Positions 18,207 to 27,732 of a stretch of DNA of 64,000 bases are shown here, in pieces. The position numbers were made by a program, and so were the translations under genes. The number at the start of each line of letters is the position of its first letter. Position 1 is the first letter of the stretch. Source of the stretch: Brevundimonas viscosa (GTDB taxonomy: Bacteria > Pseudomonadota > Alphaproteobacteria > Caulobacterales > Caulobacteraceae); assembly GCF_900116065.1 (NCBI RefSeq), contig NZ_FOZV01000001.1:434001-498000 (forward strand). The letters run 5' to 3'. A model generated the notes under the pieces. It had not been told where the DNA came from. It was given only the letters and a program-made list of their open reading frames with translations, and made no database searches.

Positions 18207-19001
18207 ATGCTTCGCATCGCCACCTGGAACATCAACTCGGTCCGCCTGCGCGTCGACCACGTCGCCCGCTTCGTCGCCGAGGCGACGCCCGACGTCCTGT
18301 GCCTGCAGGAGATCAAGTGCACCGCCGACCAGTTCCCGCGCGCCGCGTTCGAGGCCATGGGGCTGCCCCACCTGCGCGTGGGCGGCCAGAAGGGCTGGCA
18401 CGGCGTCGCCATCGCCAGCCGCCGGCCGATCGCCGACGGACCGCCGCTCGACGTCTGCCGCGAAGGCCACGCCCGTTGCGTCTCGGCGATGGTCGAGGGC
18501 GTCGAGATCCAGAACTTCTACATCCCGGCCGGCGGCGATGTCCCGGACCGGAAGCTGAACCCCAAGTTCGACCACAAGCTGGACTTCTACGAGCGGCTGA
18601 CCGCCGAGATGGCGACCCGCGACCGCCAGCGGCCGCTGGTGCTGGCCGGGGACTTCAATATCGCGCCGGGCGAGAACGACGTCTGGAACCACCGCTACAT
18701 GTCGAAGATCGTCAGCCACACCCCGCTGGAGGTCGAGACCCTGCGGCGGCTGCAGGCGGCCGGCGGCTTCGCCGACGTGGTGCGCGAACAGATCCCCGAA
18801 CCGGTCAAGCTGGCCAGCTGGTGGAGCTATCGCGCCGCCGATTTCCGCAAGTCGAACCGGGGCCTGCGCCTCGACCACCTGTGGACCTCGCCGGGGCTGA
18901 CCCCGGCGGTGGCGAAGGGCTCGGCGCGCATCCACGACGACGTGCGCGCCTGGGAGCGGCCCAGCGACCACGCGCCGGTGACCATGGACCTCGACGTCTA
19001 G
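18207..19001 (+). CDS. xthA: Exodeoxyribonuclease III
   Basis: AP endonuclease and 3'-5' exonuclease for base excision repair. 264 residues with LRIATWNINSVRLR at the start, CLQEIKC near 32-38 (metal-binding Glu), GDFNIAPGENDVW (about 149-161) and the C-terminal SDHAPVTMDLDV with the catalytic Asp-His pair. AGGAAG precedes the ATG. Its TAG stop shares a CTAG with the stop of the convergent SLC13 gene. Confidence 0.96.
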   Translation: MLRIATWNINSVRLRVDHVARFVAEATPDVLCLQEIKCTADQFPRAAFEAMGLPHLRVGGQKGWHGVAIASRRPIADGPPLDVCREGHARCVSAMVEGVEIQNFYIPAGGDVPDRKLNPKFDHKLDFYERLTAEMATRDRQRPLVLAGDFNIAPGENDVWNHRYMSKIVSHTPLEVETLRRLQAAGGFADVVREQIPEPVKLASWWSYRAADFRKSNRGLRLDHLWTSPGLTPAVAKGSARIHDDVRAWERPSDHAPVTMDLDV

Positions 19002-20392
19002 AACGGGAAGAAGATCGGGATGGCGACCATGGCCGCCGCCCAGGTGACCAGATTCAGCGGTACGCCGACGCGGACGAAGTCCAGGTAGCTGTAGCCGGCC
19101 ATGTTGTAGACGAGGACGTTGGTCTGGTAGCCGAACGGCGTGGCGAAGGCCGCCGAGGCGGCCATCATCACCGCCACCAGGAAGGGCCGCGGGTCGACCC
19201 CGAAGCTCTCCGCCAGCGCCACCGCGATCGGCGTGATCAGAACCGCCACCGTGGCGTTCGACAGCAGCTCAGTGGCGAACAGGGTCACCCCGTAGAGGAT
19301 GATCAGCGCGGCCAGCGGGCCCATGGGCCGGATCACGTCGATCAGCCGGTCGGCGCCGATCTGGGCCAGGCCCGTGACCTCGATCGAGATGCCGATGACC
19401 ACCATGCCGGCGATCAGCAGCAGGATGTCCGGGCGCAGTCCGGCGTAGGCCTGGTCGGCGGTCAGGATGCGCAGCAGGATCAGCGCCACGGCCCCGGCGA
19501 AGGCCGAGGCGGCGATCGGCGCCAGGCCCAGTCCCGCCGCCGCCACCACGACGATGAAGATGGCCAGGGCGGTCAGCGCCGGCCGCAGCTGGAACGGCCG
19601 GTCGGCGGCCCCGAACAGCGTCACGTCGCCGAGGTGGGCGTCGCCGGAGCCGTCCTCGTTGGAGCGGGCTTCCCCGATCCTCGGCAACCGGAACAGGGAG
19701 AAGCGCCGCCGGCTGGCGAGGGCCGCGCTGGCCTCGGCCTCCGCCTTCAGGCGCCGCGCCTCGGCCTCGTCGGCTGCGACGCTGCGACCCAGCTGGCGCG
19801 CTCCGACGAAGTAGAGCCAGACCGCGCCCGCGCTGGCGATGACCAGGCCGACGGGGGTGATCTCGAAGATGCCGAACACCGGCTGGCCGGCGTTGCGCGC
19901 CATGTCGTTGACCAGCAGGTTGGTCGACGTGCCGATCAGCGTCATCAGTCCGCCGAGCACCGAGACGTGGCTCAGCGGCATCAGGAAACGCTTCGGCGAC
20001 AGCTCCAGCGATTTCGCCACGTCGCGCACCACGGGGGCGGCCAGCACCACCACCGGCGTGTTGTTCAGGAAGCCGCCGAGCGCTCCGCACATCCCGATCA
20101 CCAGCCACAGGCCGCGCGCGCCCAGCCGCGCGCACAGGCGGGTCGCCTGCCGGATCATCAGCCCGAGCAGACCGGTCAGCTCGATGGCGTAGGCGATCAC
20201 GAACAGGCCGGCGAGGGCGATGATGGCCGGGCTGGCGAAGGCCGCCTGCACCTCGACCGGACGCACCACGCCCAGCAGCAGCAGGGCCGCGGCGCCGCAC
20301 AGGGCCACGACGTCCGCGCGAGCCCGGCCGTGGATCAGCACGCCGACGACGGCGACGAGCACGACCAGGGCGGCGATCTGATCGAAGGTCAT
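18998..20392 (-). CDS. SLC13 family permease
   Basis: A 464-residue inner-membrane carrier with about 11-12 hydrophobic segments, of the SLC13/CitT ion-transporter type. It contains the twin GTSTNLLVND (about 158-167) and NTPVVVLAAPVV (about 114-125) helix-break motifs of the family. The central TrkA-C regulatory domains found in longer relatives are absent; instead there is a charged loop (about 205-260). Likely substrates are di- or tricarboxylates or sulfate; sequence alone cannot say. Ends in a shared CTAG with xthA. Confidence 0.85.
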   Translation of the reverse strand: MTFDQIAALVVLVAVVGVLIHGRARADVVALCGAAALLLLGVVRPVEVQAAFASPAIIALAGLFVIAYAIELTGLLGLMIRQATRLCARLGARGLWLVIGMCGALGGFLNNTPVVVLAAPVVRDVAKSLELSPKRFLMPLSHVSVLGGLMTLIGTSTNLLVNDMARNAGQPVFGIFEITPVGLVIASAGAVWLYFVGARQLGRSVAADEAEARRLKAEAEASAALASRRRFSLFRLPRIGEARSNEDGSGDAHLGDVTLFGAADRPFQLRPALTALAIFIVVVAAAGLGLAPIAASAFAGAVALILLRILTADQAYAGLRPDILLLIAGMVVIGISIEVTGLAQIGADRLIDVIRPMGPLAALIILYGVTLFATELLSNATVAVLITPIAVALAESFGVDPRPFLVAVMMAASAAFATPFGYQTNVLVYNMAGYSYLDFVRVGVPLNLVTWAAAMVAIPIFFPF

Positions 20393-20480
20393 CGGCCGTG
20401 CAGACCCTCCCCCGGCGCTGCGGTCAACCCTTTTCCGCCGCCGCCGTCGCCTCCAGCGGATCGCGTGCTAGGATGGTTCC

Positions 20481-21329
20481 ATGCTCATGCCGGCTCTCTC
20501 CCGCCTCCGGCCGTTCGCCGCCCTCGCGGCCACGGGTCTCGCCCTCGCCGCCTGCGACCGCGAGGAGACGCCGCCGCCGGCCAGTCCGGCGGAACCGGCC
20601 GCCGCCCCGCCCGCCGCCGCGCCGGCCCCGGTGCTGACGCCCGCCCTCGACCGGGAGGGCCTGCTCGAGGCGCTGGCGCAGGCCGCCTCGGCCTATGCCG
20701 CCGGCGCGGCCGCAGAGGGACAGGACGCGCTCGTCGGGCGCCAGTTCTCGATCCGCAGCGCCTTCGGCTGCGCCGGGCCCGATCCGCGACCGGCCGAAGC
20801 GGCCGAAGCGACCGGCGACGGCCTCGCCCGCTGGAGCCGGGACGAGACGCGCCAGACCATCCGGCTGACCCTCAACCCCGGCGACTGGTCCGACTCGGCC
20901 CTCGTCGCCGGCGCGACCGATGGGCGGTGGGAGGCGGTGGAGGGCTTCTGGATTCCCCGGCCGTGGATGACCGGCGACGGGTGCCCCGGCATACGTCCCG
21001 ATCCCCTCGCCGGCCCGGCGACGCCGTCGCCGCAGACCGCCGGTCTGGCGGCCGTGTTCGAGTCGGGCGGTTCGCGCCTCGGGCGCCGCAACGGCCGGGC
21101 CTACAGCTACACGGTGCGTGGCGAGGGCGACGCGCCGCCGGCGCGGCCCGCCGATGGATGGCGGGTGCTGATGGAGGGGCGCTTCGTCGCCTTCCCCGAC
21201 GGCCGGGCCATTCGCTGCCGGGCCGCCGGGCCCGACCAGCGTCCGGTCTGCGTCGCCGCCGTGCAGATGGACCGGGTCGCCTTCCTCACCGCCGACGGGG
21301 CGACGCTCGGCGAATGGCGAACCGGCTGA
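20481..21329 (+). CDS. Predicted lipoprotein, unknown
   Basis: 282 residues. An N-terminal lipoprotein signal ends in lipobox LAAC (Cys25), followed by a Pro/Ala-rich tether (about 31-55). The globular part contains paired cysteines (FGCAG near 93; DGCPG near 170; RCRA and VCVAA near 245-255) that could form disulfides in the periplasm, and Trp/Arg-rich strands. I do not recognise a family. It ends four bases from the stop of the convergent response-regulator gene. Confidence 0.75.
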   Translation: MLMPALSRLRPFAALAATGLALAACDREETPPPASPAEPAAAPPAAAPAPVLTPALDREGLLEALAQAASAYAAGAAAEGQDALVGRQFSIRSAFGCAGPDPRPAEAAEATGDGLARWSRDETRQTIRLTLNPGDWSDSALVAGATDGRWEAVEGFWIPRPWMTGDGCPGIRPDPLAGPATPSPQTAGLAAVFESGGSRLGRRNGRAYSYTVRGEGDAPPARPADGWRVLMEGRFVAFPDGRAIRCRAAGPDQRPVCVAAVQMDRVAFLTADGATLGEWRTG

Positions 21330-21333
21330 CCGG

Positions 21334-22020
21334 CTACGGCTGCAGCCGGTAGCCGCCGGCGTCGGTCAGCAGCAGCCGCGCCTGCCCGGGCTCCGGCTCG
21401 ATCTTCTGGCGCAGGCGATAGATGTGGGTCTCCAGCGTGTGCGTGGTGACCCCGGCGTTGTAGCCCCACACCTCGGTCAGCAACTCCTCGCGCGACACCG
21501 CCTTGGCGCCGGCGCGATAGAGATACTTGAGGATGTTGGTTTCCTTTTCGGTCAGCCGGACCTTCTTGCCCTTGTCGTCGACCAGCACCTTGGCCGCAGG
21601 GCGGAACTCGTAGGGCCCGACGCGGAAGACGGCGTCCTCCGACTGCTCGTGGCTGCGCAGGTGGGCGCGGATGCGGGCCAGCAGCACGGCGAAGCGGAAG
21701 GGCTTGGTGACGTAGTCGTTGGCCCCCGACTCGAGGCCCAGCACGGTGTCGGCGTCCGACGACTGCCCGGTCAGCATGATGATCGGCGTCGAGACGCCGT
21801 CCTTGCGCAGCAGCCGGCACGCCTCGCGTCCGTCCATGTCCGGCAGGTCGACGTCGAGCAGGATCAGGTCGGCCCGCGTCTCCCGCCCCAGCTTCACGCC
21901 CTCGGCGGCGGTCGCGGCCTGCACCGGCCGGAAGGCCTCGTGCAGGGCCAGCTGCTCGGCGAGGGCCTCGCGCAGGTCGTCGTCGTCGTCGATGATCAGG
22001 ATCGTCTTGGGCGTGGGCAT
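21334..22020 (-). CDS. cenR: OmpR/PhoB-type response regulator, CenR-like
   Basis: Two-domain response regulator: receiver (about 5-118) with acidic pocket DDDDD (11-15), phospho-acceptor Asp56, Thr84 and Lys106, then a winged-helix DNA-binding domain (about 130-228). The opening MPTPKTILIIDDDDDLREAL and the position about 19 kb from the hemE side of the origin match the essential envelope regulator CenR of Caulobacter. No histidine kinase is adjacent, as expected for CenK/CenR. The ATG at 22020 is preferred; the ATG 12 codons upstream adds a non-conserved tail. Confidence 0.8.
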   Translation of the reverse strand: MPTPKTILIIDDDDDLREALAEQLALHEAFRPVQAATAAEGVKLGRETRADLILLDVDLPDMDGREACRLLRKDGVSTPIIMLTGQSSDADTVLGLESGANDYVTKPFRFAVLLARIRAHLRSHEQSEDAVFRVGPYEFRPAAKVLVDDKGKKVRLTEKETNILKYLYRAGAKAVSREELLTEVWGYNAGVTTHTLETHIYRLRQKIEPEPGQARLLLTDAGGYRLQP

Positions 22021-22082
22021 GTCTGCAAGAATGGCGAGGCTTGACCGGTTCGCCAAGGGCGCGGGGCCCGCAGCGAAGGTTT

Positions 22083-22802
22083 TCAGCCCCTGAAGGGCGC
22101 GGCGGGGGCATTTCGTTCCCCGAACAGCGCCGATCCCACCCGCACATGCGTCGCCCCGAAGCGGATGGCGGTCTCGTAGTCCCCGCTCATCCCCATCGAC
22201 AGGACCTCCAGCCCGTGCCGCCGGGCCAGTTTGCGCAGCAGGGCGAAATGCGGCCCCGCCGCCTCATCGACCGGCGGAATGCACATCAGTCCCTCCAGCC
22301 GCAGCCCCAGTCCGCGCGCCTGCCCGACGAGGTCGGGCAGATCCTGCGGCAGGACGCCCGCCTTCTGCGGCTCGGCCCCGGTGTTCACCTGGATGAGCAC
22401 CCGCGGGCTCCGGCCCATCTTCTCGGCCGCCGCCGCCAGCGCCTCGGCCAGCTTCGGCCGGTCCAGCGTCTCGATCACCTCGAAGAGGGCGACGGCGTCG
22501 GCCGCCTTGTTGGTCTGCAGGGGCCCGATCAGGCGCAGCTCCAGGTCGGGAAACGCCGCGCGCCGAACGGCCCAGCGCGTCTGCGCCTCCTGCACCCGGT
22601 TCTCGCCGAACACCCGCTGGCCCGCGGCCAGCGCCGCTTCGATGGCGGCGTCCGGCTGGGTCTTGCTGACCGCCGTCAGGACGACCCCGGCCGGATCGCG
22701 CCCGGCCATGCGGCAGGCCCGGCCGATGCGGCGCCGGACGGTCTCGAGGCGTTCGGCGACCGCGCTGGACGCCGCCTGCGGATCGGGGGAAGAGGTCGTC
22801 AT
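22083..22802 (-). CDS. YggS/PLPBP family pyridoxal-phosphate-binding protein
   Basis: PLP-homeostasis protein with a single TIM-barrel domain and no known catalytic activity. About 239 residues. The PLP lysine is in LTAVSKTQP (about residue 44), and the HVRVGSALFGER phosphate-binding end is intact. The ATG at 22800-22802 shares the tetranucleotide CATG with the start of the divergent thiE-like gene. A longer in-frame reading into that gene exists but would be an artefact of high GC. Confidence 0.9.
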   Translation of the reverse strand: MTTSSPDPQAASSAVAERLETVRRRIGRACRMAGRDPAGVVLTAVSKTQPDAAIEAALAAGQRVFGENRVQEAQTRWAVRRAAFPDLELRLIGPLQTNKAADAVALFEVIETLDRPKLAEALAAAAEKMGRSPRVLIQVNTGAEPQKAGVLPQDLPDLVGQARGLGLRLEGLMCIPPVDEAAGPHFALLRKLARRHGLEVLSMGMSGDYETAIRFGATHVRVGSALFGERNAPAAPFRG

Positions 22803-23451
22803 GAGCCGGACCGACGCCGAAATCCTGTGGGAGGTCGCCTGCGGTCTAGCCCGGACCGCCGCCGAAGTCAGCCGCGCCCCGGCGCCCCGCCGGGGGCTTC
22901 CGCCGCTGCTGTTCTTCACCGACCCCGCGCGGACGCCGCGGCCGTGGGAGACCGCCGCCCGCCTCCCCGCAGGCGCGGGCCTGGTCTTCCGCCACTTCGG
23001 CGCGCCGGACGCGTCCGCGACCGCCCGTCGCCTCCGCGACGCCACGGCCGCGGCGGGCGTCCGGTTGCTGATCGGGCTCGACGCGGGACTGGCGGCCGAG
23101 GTCGGCGCCGACGGCGTCCACCTGCCGGAGCGCGCCCTTGGGCAGGCGCAGGGCCTGGCCGCCGCCCATCCCGGCTGGCTGGTCACGGGAGCGGTGCACG
23201 GCGCCGACGGCATCGCGCGCGGCGGGAACCTCCACGCCATGGTGCTCTCACCTGTCTTCGTGGCGGGCGGCGCCTCGGCCGCCAGACCGGCGCTGCGACC
23301 GGCAGGGTTCAGGGCGCTCGCGGTGTCTGCGGCGCGGCCGGTCTACGCCCTGGGGGGGATCACCGCGAGAAACGCGCCTGCCCTGATCGGTTGCGGCGCG
23401 TGCGGGCTGGCGGGGGTGGAGGCGATCCAGGCGGCGTTCGGGCCGTCCTGA
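22801..23451 (+). CDS. Thiamine phosphate synthase-like (ThiE/TenI) protein
   Basis: A 216-residue TIM-barrel of the TMP synthase/TenI family. Motifs: LPPLLFFTDP near 34-43, GADGVHLPE (about 102-110), a phosphate-binding ALGGITARN (about 182-190). The usual LGGGDG..QLR part of true ThiE is weak, so it may be a TenI-like or diverged enzyme rather than the main ThiE. GGGGAAGAGG precedes the ATG. Its start overlaps that of yggS head to head. Confidence 0.8.
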   Translation: MSRTDAEILWEVACGLARTAAEVSRAPAPRRGLPPLLFFTDPARTPRPWETAARLPAGAGLVFRHFGAPDASATARRLRDATAAAGVRLLIGLDAGLAAEVGADGVHLPERALGQAQGLAAAHPGWLVTGAVHGADGIARGGNLHAMVLSPVFVAGGASAARPALRPAGFRALAVSAARPVYALGGITARNAPALIGCGACGLAGVEAIQAAFGPS

Positions 23452-23455
23452 AAGC

Positions 23456-23848
23456 TTAGAAGCGGAAGATCGATTCGAGCCGGAAGCGCGGCGCGGCGCG
23501 GCGGTCGCTCTGCGGAGCGCGGGCAGGATCGGCGTCCGGCTCGGCCAGGCCGGCGGCGGCGCCGACGCGCAGGCGCGGGTTGACCCGATAATAGGCCCCC
23601 GCCTCGACGTCGCCGAGGTTGCTCTCGCGGCCGACCGGCTGGCTCAGGTTGAGATCGAGACCCCAGCGGCCGCGCTCGGTGAAGCGCAGACGGGTCTGGC
23701 CGGCGGGCGCCCCACGGGCGCCCTGGGCCTCGGTCAGCGAGACGGCCGGCGCGTTGCTGCGCGCCGCGGTCTGGGCTTCGGCCGCACCGGCCGCCGCGGC
23801 CAAGGCCGTCGCCGCCGTCAGTCCAGCAATGAGGACGCCTGCGCGCAT
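23456..23848 (-). CDS. ntrZ: NtrZ family periplasmic regulatory protein
   Basis: Small periplasmic protein thought to restrain the NtrY kinase in Caulobacter. From the ATG at 23848 it has 130 residues: a Sec signal peptide (about 1-26, cut near AEAQ), a variable linker, then the conserved half with GRWGLDLNLSQPVGRE, GDVEAGAYYRVNPRLR and a C-terminal RFRLESIFRF. A start 20 codons upstream is possible but puts residues before the signal. It converges on the thiE-like gene with a 4-base gap. Identification is from motif memory. Confidence 0.82.
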   Translation of the reverse strand: MRAGVLIAGLTAATALAAAAGAAEAQTAARSNAPAVSLTEAQGARGAPAGQTRLRFTERGRWGLDLNLSQPVGRESNLGDVEAGAYYRVNPRLRVGAAAGLAEPDADPARAPQSDRRAAPRFRLESIFRF

Positions 23849-24062
23849 GTCCTGCCCTTCGCGTCGGACGGCGGGAGCCGTCACGAACCTCGTCCGGCAA
23901 GTAGACACCGCCGGTCAGCCCGGTCAACGAAACGGCGGCGCTGTTCCCCGGTTCCCCGCGACTCTTCGGACTCCTGTGGCGCGAGCGTCACGCGGTCCGA
24001 CGGGGCCGCCGCCAATCGGGCGCCGTCGTGACGCAGCGGCGCCGCCACCACGCGCCTTCGCC
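23849..24062. other. Intergenic region between ntrZ and the DUF3576 gene
   Basis: The divergent gap from the ntrZ start to the DUF3576 start is 334 bases. This left part is GC-rich and holds no open frame with a ribosome site. I see no tRNA or known leader. The right part carries the promoter at 24063-24093. Confidence 0.5.
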
Positions 24063-24093
24063 TTGTCATCGCCCCTTTTCGGCGTGCTATAGA
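24063..24093 (+). promoter_or_regulatory. Promoter for the DUF3576-leuS-lptE-holA run
   Basis: TTGTCA at 24063-24068 and GCTATAGA at 24086-24093, giving an 18-19 base spacer to CTATAG/TATAGA. The GCTATAGA word fits the Caulobacter housekeeping -10 pattern. It lies 90 bases before the DUF3576 start codon. Confidence 0.6.
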
Positions 24094-24182
24094 GCCTCGC
24101 TTCGGCTGCGACCCGCGTTCGGGCGAGCCGGCGTCCGCGCTGGAGGGTCCGGCGCAGGCCACGGTCGTATGGAGAAGTCTCT

Positions 24183-24623
24183 ATGGTGCTGGTACGCGGC
24201 GCAGCGGTCGCCCTGATCGCCTCCGGTCTGATGCTGGGCGGATGCGGCGGCCTGCCCGGATTTGGCGGGGCGCGTCCTGCGGCGACGGCCCAGCAGGCCG
24301 GGATCGGCGTCAACGCCTTCCTGTGGCGCGCCACCCTCGACACCCTGAGCTTCATGCCCCTGGCCAGCGCCGACCCGTGGGGCGGAGTCGTCAACTACGA
24401 CTGGTACACCGATCCGCGCACGCCCAACGAGCGCTTCAAGGCGACGGTGTTCATCCTCGACACGCGCCTGCGCGCCGACGCGCTGAACGTCACCGTGACC
24501 AAGGAAGTGCGTGACGAGACCGGCCAGTGGGTCGGCGCCCCGGTGGCGGCCCAGACCGAGACGGACCTCGAGAACGCCATCCTCACCAAGGCCCGCCAGC
24601 TCAACCTCTCGACGGCGCGCTGA
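24183..24623 (+). CDS. DUF3576 lipoprotein
   Basis: A 146-residue alphaproteobacterial lipoprotein of the DUF3576 family. Signal with lipobox LGGC (Cys21). The conserved centre GVNAFLWRATLDTLSFMPLASADPWGG starts near 42, and VNYDWYTDPRTPNERFK near 70. Function is unproven; the family sits next to lipopolysaccharide and tRNA-synthetase genes in several alphaproteobacteria. Here leuS and lptE follow it, suggesting an outer-membrane biogenesis setting. Confidence 0.92.
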   Translation: MVLVRGAAVALIASGLMLGGCGGLPGFGGARPAATAQQAGIGVNAFLWRATLDTLSFMPLASADPWGGVVNYDWYTDPRTPNERFKATVFILDTRLRADALNVTVTKEVRDETGQWVGAPVAAQTETDLENAILTKARQLNLSTAR

Positions 24624-24688
24624 CGCCCCTCCCCTGATCTCCAGCCTCCTTAAGGCCGCGCCCTTGGGGAGCAGCCGCAAGGACCGCC

Positions 24689-27256
24689 GTGGCCCGTTAC
24701 GAGCCCAAGACCGCCGAACCCCGCCAGCAGGCCCGCTGGGCCGCCGCCGACGCCTTCCGCACGCCGACGGAGGGGACGGGCCGCCCGAAATACTACGTGC
24801 TGGAGATGTTCCCCTACCCGTCGGGGAACATCCACATGGGCCACGCCCGCAACTACGTCATGGGCGACGTGGTGGCCCGCTCGAGGCGGGCCCAGGGCTT
24901 CGACGTCCTGCATCCCATGGGCTGGGACGCCTTCGGCCTGCCGGCCGAGAACGCCGCCATCGAGCGGGGAATCCATCCCGGCGACTGGACCTGGTCCAAC
25001 ATCGCCGCCATGCGCGACCAGCTGAAGCTGCTGGGCCTGTCTCTGGACTGGTCGCGCGAGTTCGCCACCTGCGACCCGGCCTACTATGGCAAGCAGCAGG
25101 CGTGGTTTCTCGAGCTGTTCCGGCGCGGCCTGGTCTACCGCAAGGACTCGGTGGTCAACTGGGACCCGGTCGACAACACGGTCCTGGCCAATGAGCAGGT
25201 CGTCGACGGCCGCGGCTGGCGCTCGGGCGCGGTGGTCGAGAAGCGCAAGCTGAACCAGTGGTTCCTGCGCATCACCGACTATGCCGACGAACTGATCGAG
25301 GGGCTGAAGGAGCTTGAAGGCCGCTGGCCCGACAAGGTCCGGCTGATGCAGGAAAACTGGATCGGCCGGTCGAAGGGGCTGCAGATGACCTGGGCCTGGG
25401 CCGGCGCGACGCCGGCCGCGGCTCCTGACGGGCTGGAGATCTACACCACCCGCCCGGACACCCTGTTCGGCGCCAGCTTCATGGGCCTGGCGCCCGACCA
25501 TCCGGTCTCGAAGGCGCTGGCCGAAGCCAGCCCCGAGGTGGCCGCCTTCGTCGCCGAGTGCCGCAAGGGCGGGGCCAGCCAGGCCGACATCGAACAGGCC
25601 GAGAAGATCGGTTTCGACACCGGCCTCAAGGTCCGCCACCCCTTCACCGGGGCCGAGGTTCCGGTATGGATCGCCAACTTCATCCTGTCGGAGTATGGCA
25701 CGGGCGCGATCTTCGGCTGCCCGGCGCACGACCAGCGCGACTTCGAGTTCGCCTCGAAGTACGGCCTGCCGATCCTGCCGGTTGTCAAACCGGAGGGGGC
25801 CGGCGACGACTTCGCCGTGCAGGACGAGGCCTACACGGGTCCCGGGAGCATCTTCCGGTCGGACTTCCTCGACGGACTGGATATCGAGGCGGCCAAGGCC
25901 GAGGCGATCCGGCGCATCGAGGCGGCCGGCCAAGGCAGGGGCGCGACCATCTATCGCCTGCGCGACTGGGGCGTCAGCCGCCAGCGCTACTGGGGCTGCC
26001 CGATCCCGATCATCCACTGCCCTGCCTGCGGCGCGGTCCCGGCCGACCAATTGCCGGTAGAGTTGCCCAAGGATGTGACCTTCGACGTTCCCGGCAATCC
26101 GCTGGACCGGCACCCGACGTGGAAGCACGTCAAATGCCCCTCGTGTCACGGTGATGCGACACGCGAGACGGACACGCTCGACACCTTCGTCGACTCCAGT
26201 TGGTACTTCGCCCGCTTCGCCGACCCGACCGCCGCCGAGCCGATCTCGCAGGCGGCCGCCGACAAGTGGCTGCCGGTCGATCAGTACATCGGCGGGGTCG
26301 AGCACGCGGTGCTGCACCTGCTCTACGCCCGCTTCGTCAGCCGCGCCCTGTCGGACGCCGGTCTGATGAGCGTGAAAGAGCCGTTCGCCGGTCTCTTCAC
26401 CCAGGGCATGGTGGTGCACGAGACCTACTTCGACGGGACCGACGAGGTCGGCCGTCCGAACTGGGTCGAGCCCGCCGACGTGCGCATCGAAACCATCGAC
26501 GGCCGGCGGGTCGCCACCCGCCTGTCGACCGGCGCCCCGTTGTCGATCGGCGACGTCGAGAAGATGTCGAAGTCGAAGAAGAACGTGGTCGCGCCGCAGG
26601 AGATCGTCGATGCCTATGGCGTCGACGCCGGACGCCTGTTCGTCCTCTCCGACAGCCCGCCCGAGCGCGACGTGCAATGGACCACCGGCGGGGTCGAGGG
26701 CGCCTCGCGCTTCGTGCAGCGCGTCTGGGCGGAGGTGGACGGTTTCGATCCGTCGGTCCCCGGCGACGACCAGGCCAACGCGTCCCTGGTCCGGGAGACC
26801 CACAAGGCCGTCAAGGCGGTGTCGGAGGGCATCGACGGCTTCCGCTTCAACTCGGCCATCGCCAAGCTCTACGCCTTCCTCGCCACCATCCGGGAGCACG
26901 CCGCCGCCGGCGGCGCGGCGAAGCGCGAGGCGCTTTCGGCCCTGCTCCGGCTGATCGCTCCCTTCACCCCGCACGTGGCCGAGGAAGGCTGGACGCGTCT
27001 GGGCGAAGGGGGGATGATCCTCGACGCGCCGTGGCCGGCGTATGATCCCGCGCTGGCGGCGGACGACGAGGTGGTGCTGCCGATCCAGATCAACGGCAAG
27101 CGCCGCGGCGAAATCCGCGTCGCCCGCGGCCTGGAGCCGGCCGAGGTCGAGGCGATCGTGCTGGCGGATCCCGAGGTCCGGGGCCGTCTGGAGGGGCTGA
27201 CGGTGAGGAAGGTGGTCGTGGTCAAGGATCGCATCGTCAACCTGGTGGCCAACTGA
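24689..27256 (+). CDS. leuS: Leucyl-tRNA synthetase
   Basis: Class I synthetase, 855 residues, full length. HMGH of the HIGH motif is near residue 50, the CP1 editing domain (about 225-420) carries the TTRPDTLFG threonine-rich motif, and KMSKS is near 626-630. A C-terminal anticodon/tRNA-binding part follows. The start is GTG at 24689 behind CAAGGA. The stop overlaps the lptE start by one base (TGATG). Confidence 0.97.
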   Translation: MARYEPKTAEPRQQARWAAADAFRTPTEGTGRPKYYVLEMFPYPSGNIHMGHARNYVMGDVVARSRRAQGFDVLHPMGWDAFGLPAENAAIERGIHPGDWTWSNIAAMRDQLKLLGLSLDWSREFATCDPAYYGKQQAWFLELFRRGLVYRKDSVVNWDPVDNTVLANEQVVDGRGWRSGAVVEKRKLNQWFLRITDYADELIEGLKELEGRWPDKVRLMQENWIGRSKGLQMTWAWAGATPAAAPDGLEIYTTRPDTLFGASFMGLAPDHPVSKALAEASPEVAAFVAECRKGGASQADIEQAEKIGFDTGLKVRHPFTGAEVPVWIANFILSEYGTGAIFGCPAHDQRDFEFASKYGLPILPVVKPEGAGDDFAVQDEAYTGPGSIFRSDFLDGLDIEAAKAEAIRRIEAAGQGRGATIYRLRDWGVSRQRYWGCPIPIIHCPACGAVPADQLPVELPKDVTFDVPGNPLDRHPTWKHVKCPSCHGDATRETDTLDTFVDSSWYFARFADPTAAEPISQAAADKWLPVDQYIGGVEHAVLHLLYARFVSRALSDAGLMSVKEPFAGLFTQGMVVHETYFDGTDEVGRPNWVEPADVRIETIDGRRVATRLSTGAPLSIGDVEKMSKSKKNVVAPQEIVDAYGVDAGRLFVLSDSPPERDVQWTTGGVEGASRFVQRVWAEVDGFDPSVPGDDQANASLVRETHKAVKAVSEGIDGFRFNSAIAKLYAFLATIREHAAAGGAAKREALSALLRLIAPFTPHVAEEGWTRLGEGGMILDAPWPAYDPALAADDEVVLPIQINGKRRGEIRVARGLEPAEVEAIVLADPEVRGRLEGLTVRKVVVVKDRIVNLVAN

Positions 27257-27732
27257 TGCGCCGCCTCGTTCTCGCGGCTGTCTCACTGGCGGGACTTGCC
27301 GGCTGCGGCTTCACCCCTCTTTATGGCGACGCCGGCGTCGGCGGCTCCCTGTCGCGCATCGCCGTGACCACCCAGGACGACCGGCTCGGCTATCGCGTGC
27401 GCGAGCAGCTCGAGGACGCCCTGGGGCGCGACGGATCGCAGGCTCCGCTGTGGCGGCTGGAGACGGTCATCGATCAGCAACGTCGGCCGCTCGGCCGACG
27501 CATCGACGACACCGCCGCCCGGTACGAGCTGACGGTGCGCGGCGCCTGGACGCTGACGCCGCTCACAGGCGGCGAACCGGTCTCGGGGGTCGAGACGGTG
27601 ACCACCACCTACGCCGCCGCCGACCAGCCCTACGCCGCCATCGCCGCCCAGCAGGACGGCGAGGAGCGCGCCGCCGCCGAACTGGCCCGGCTGATCCGCC
27701 TCGACCTGATGCGGGCCCTGTCCGCCCCGTGA
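27256..27732 (+). CDS. lptE: LPS assembly lipoprotein LptE
   Basis: Outer-membrane lipoprotein that plugs the LptD barrel during LPS export. 158 residues with lipobox LAGC (Cys16), then GFTPLYGD, the usual LptE start. A beta-alpha fold follows with the DRLGYRVREQLEDAL helix near 43. The gene starts inside the leuS stop and ends in a GTGA overlap with holA, the common alphaproteobacterial leuS-lptE-holA order. Confidence 0.92.
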   Translation: MRRLVLAAVSLAGLAGCGFTPLYGDAGVGGSLSRIAVTTQDDRLGYRVREQLEDALGRDGSQAPLWRLETVIDQQRRPLGRRIDDTAARYELTVRGAWTLTPLTGGEPVSGVETVTTTYAAADQPYAAIAAQQDGEERAAAELARLIRLDLMRALSAP

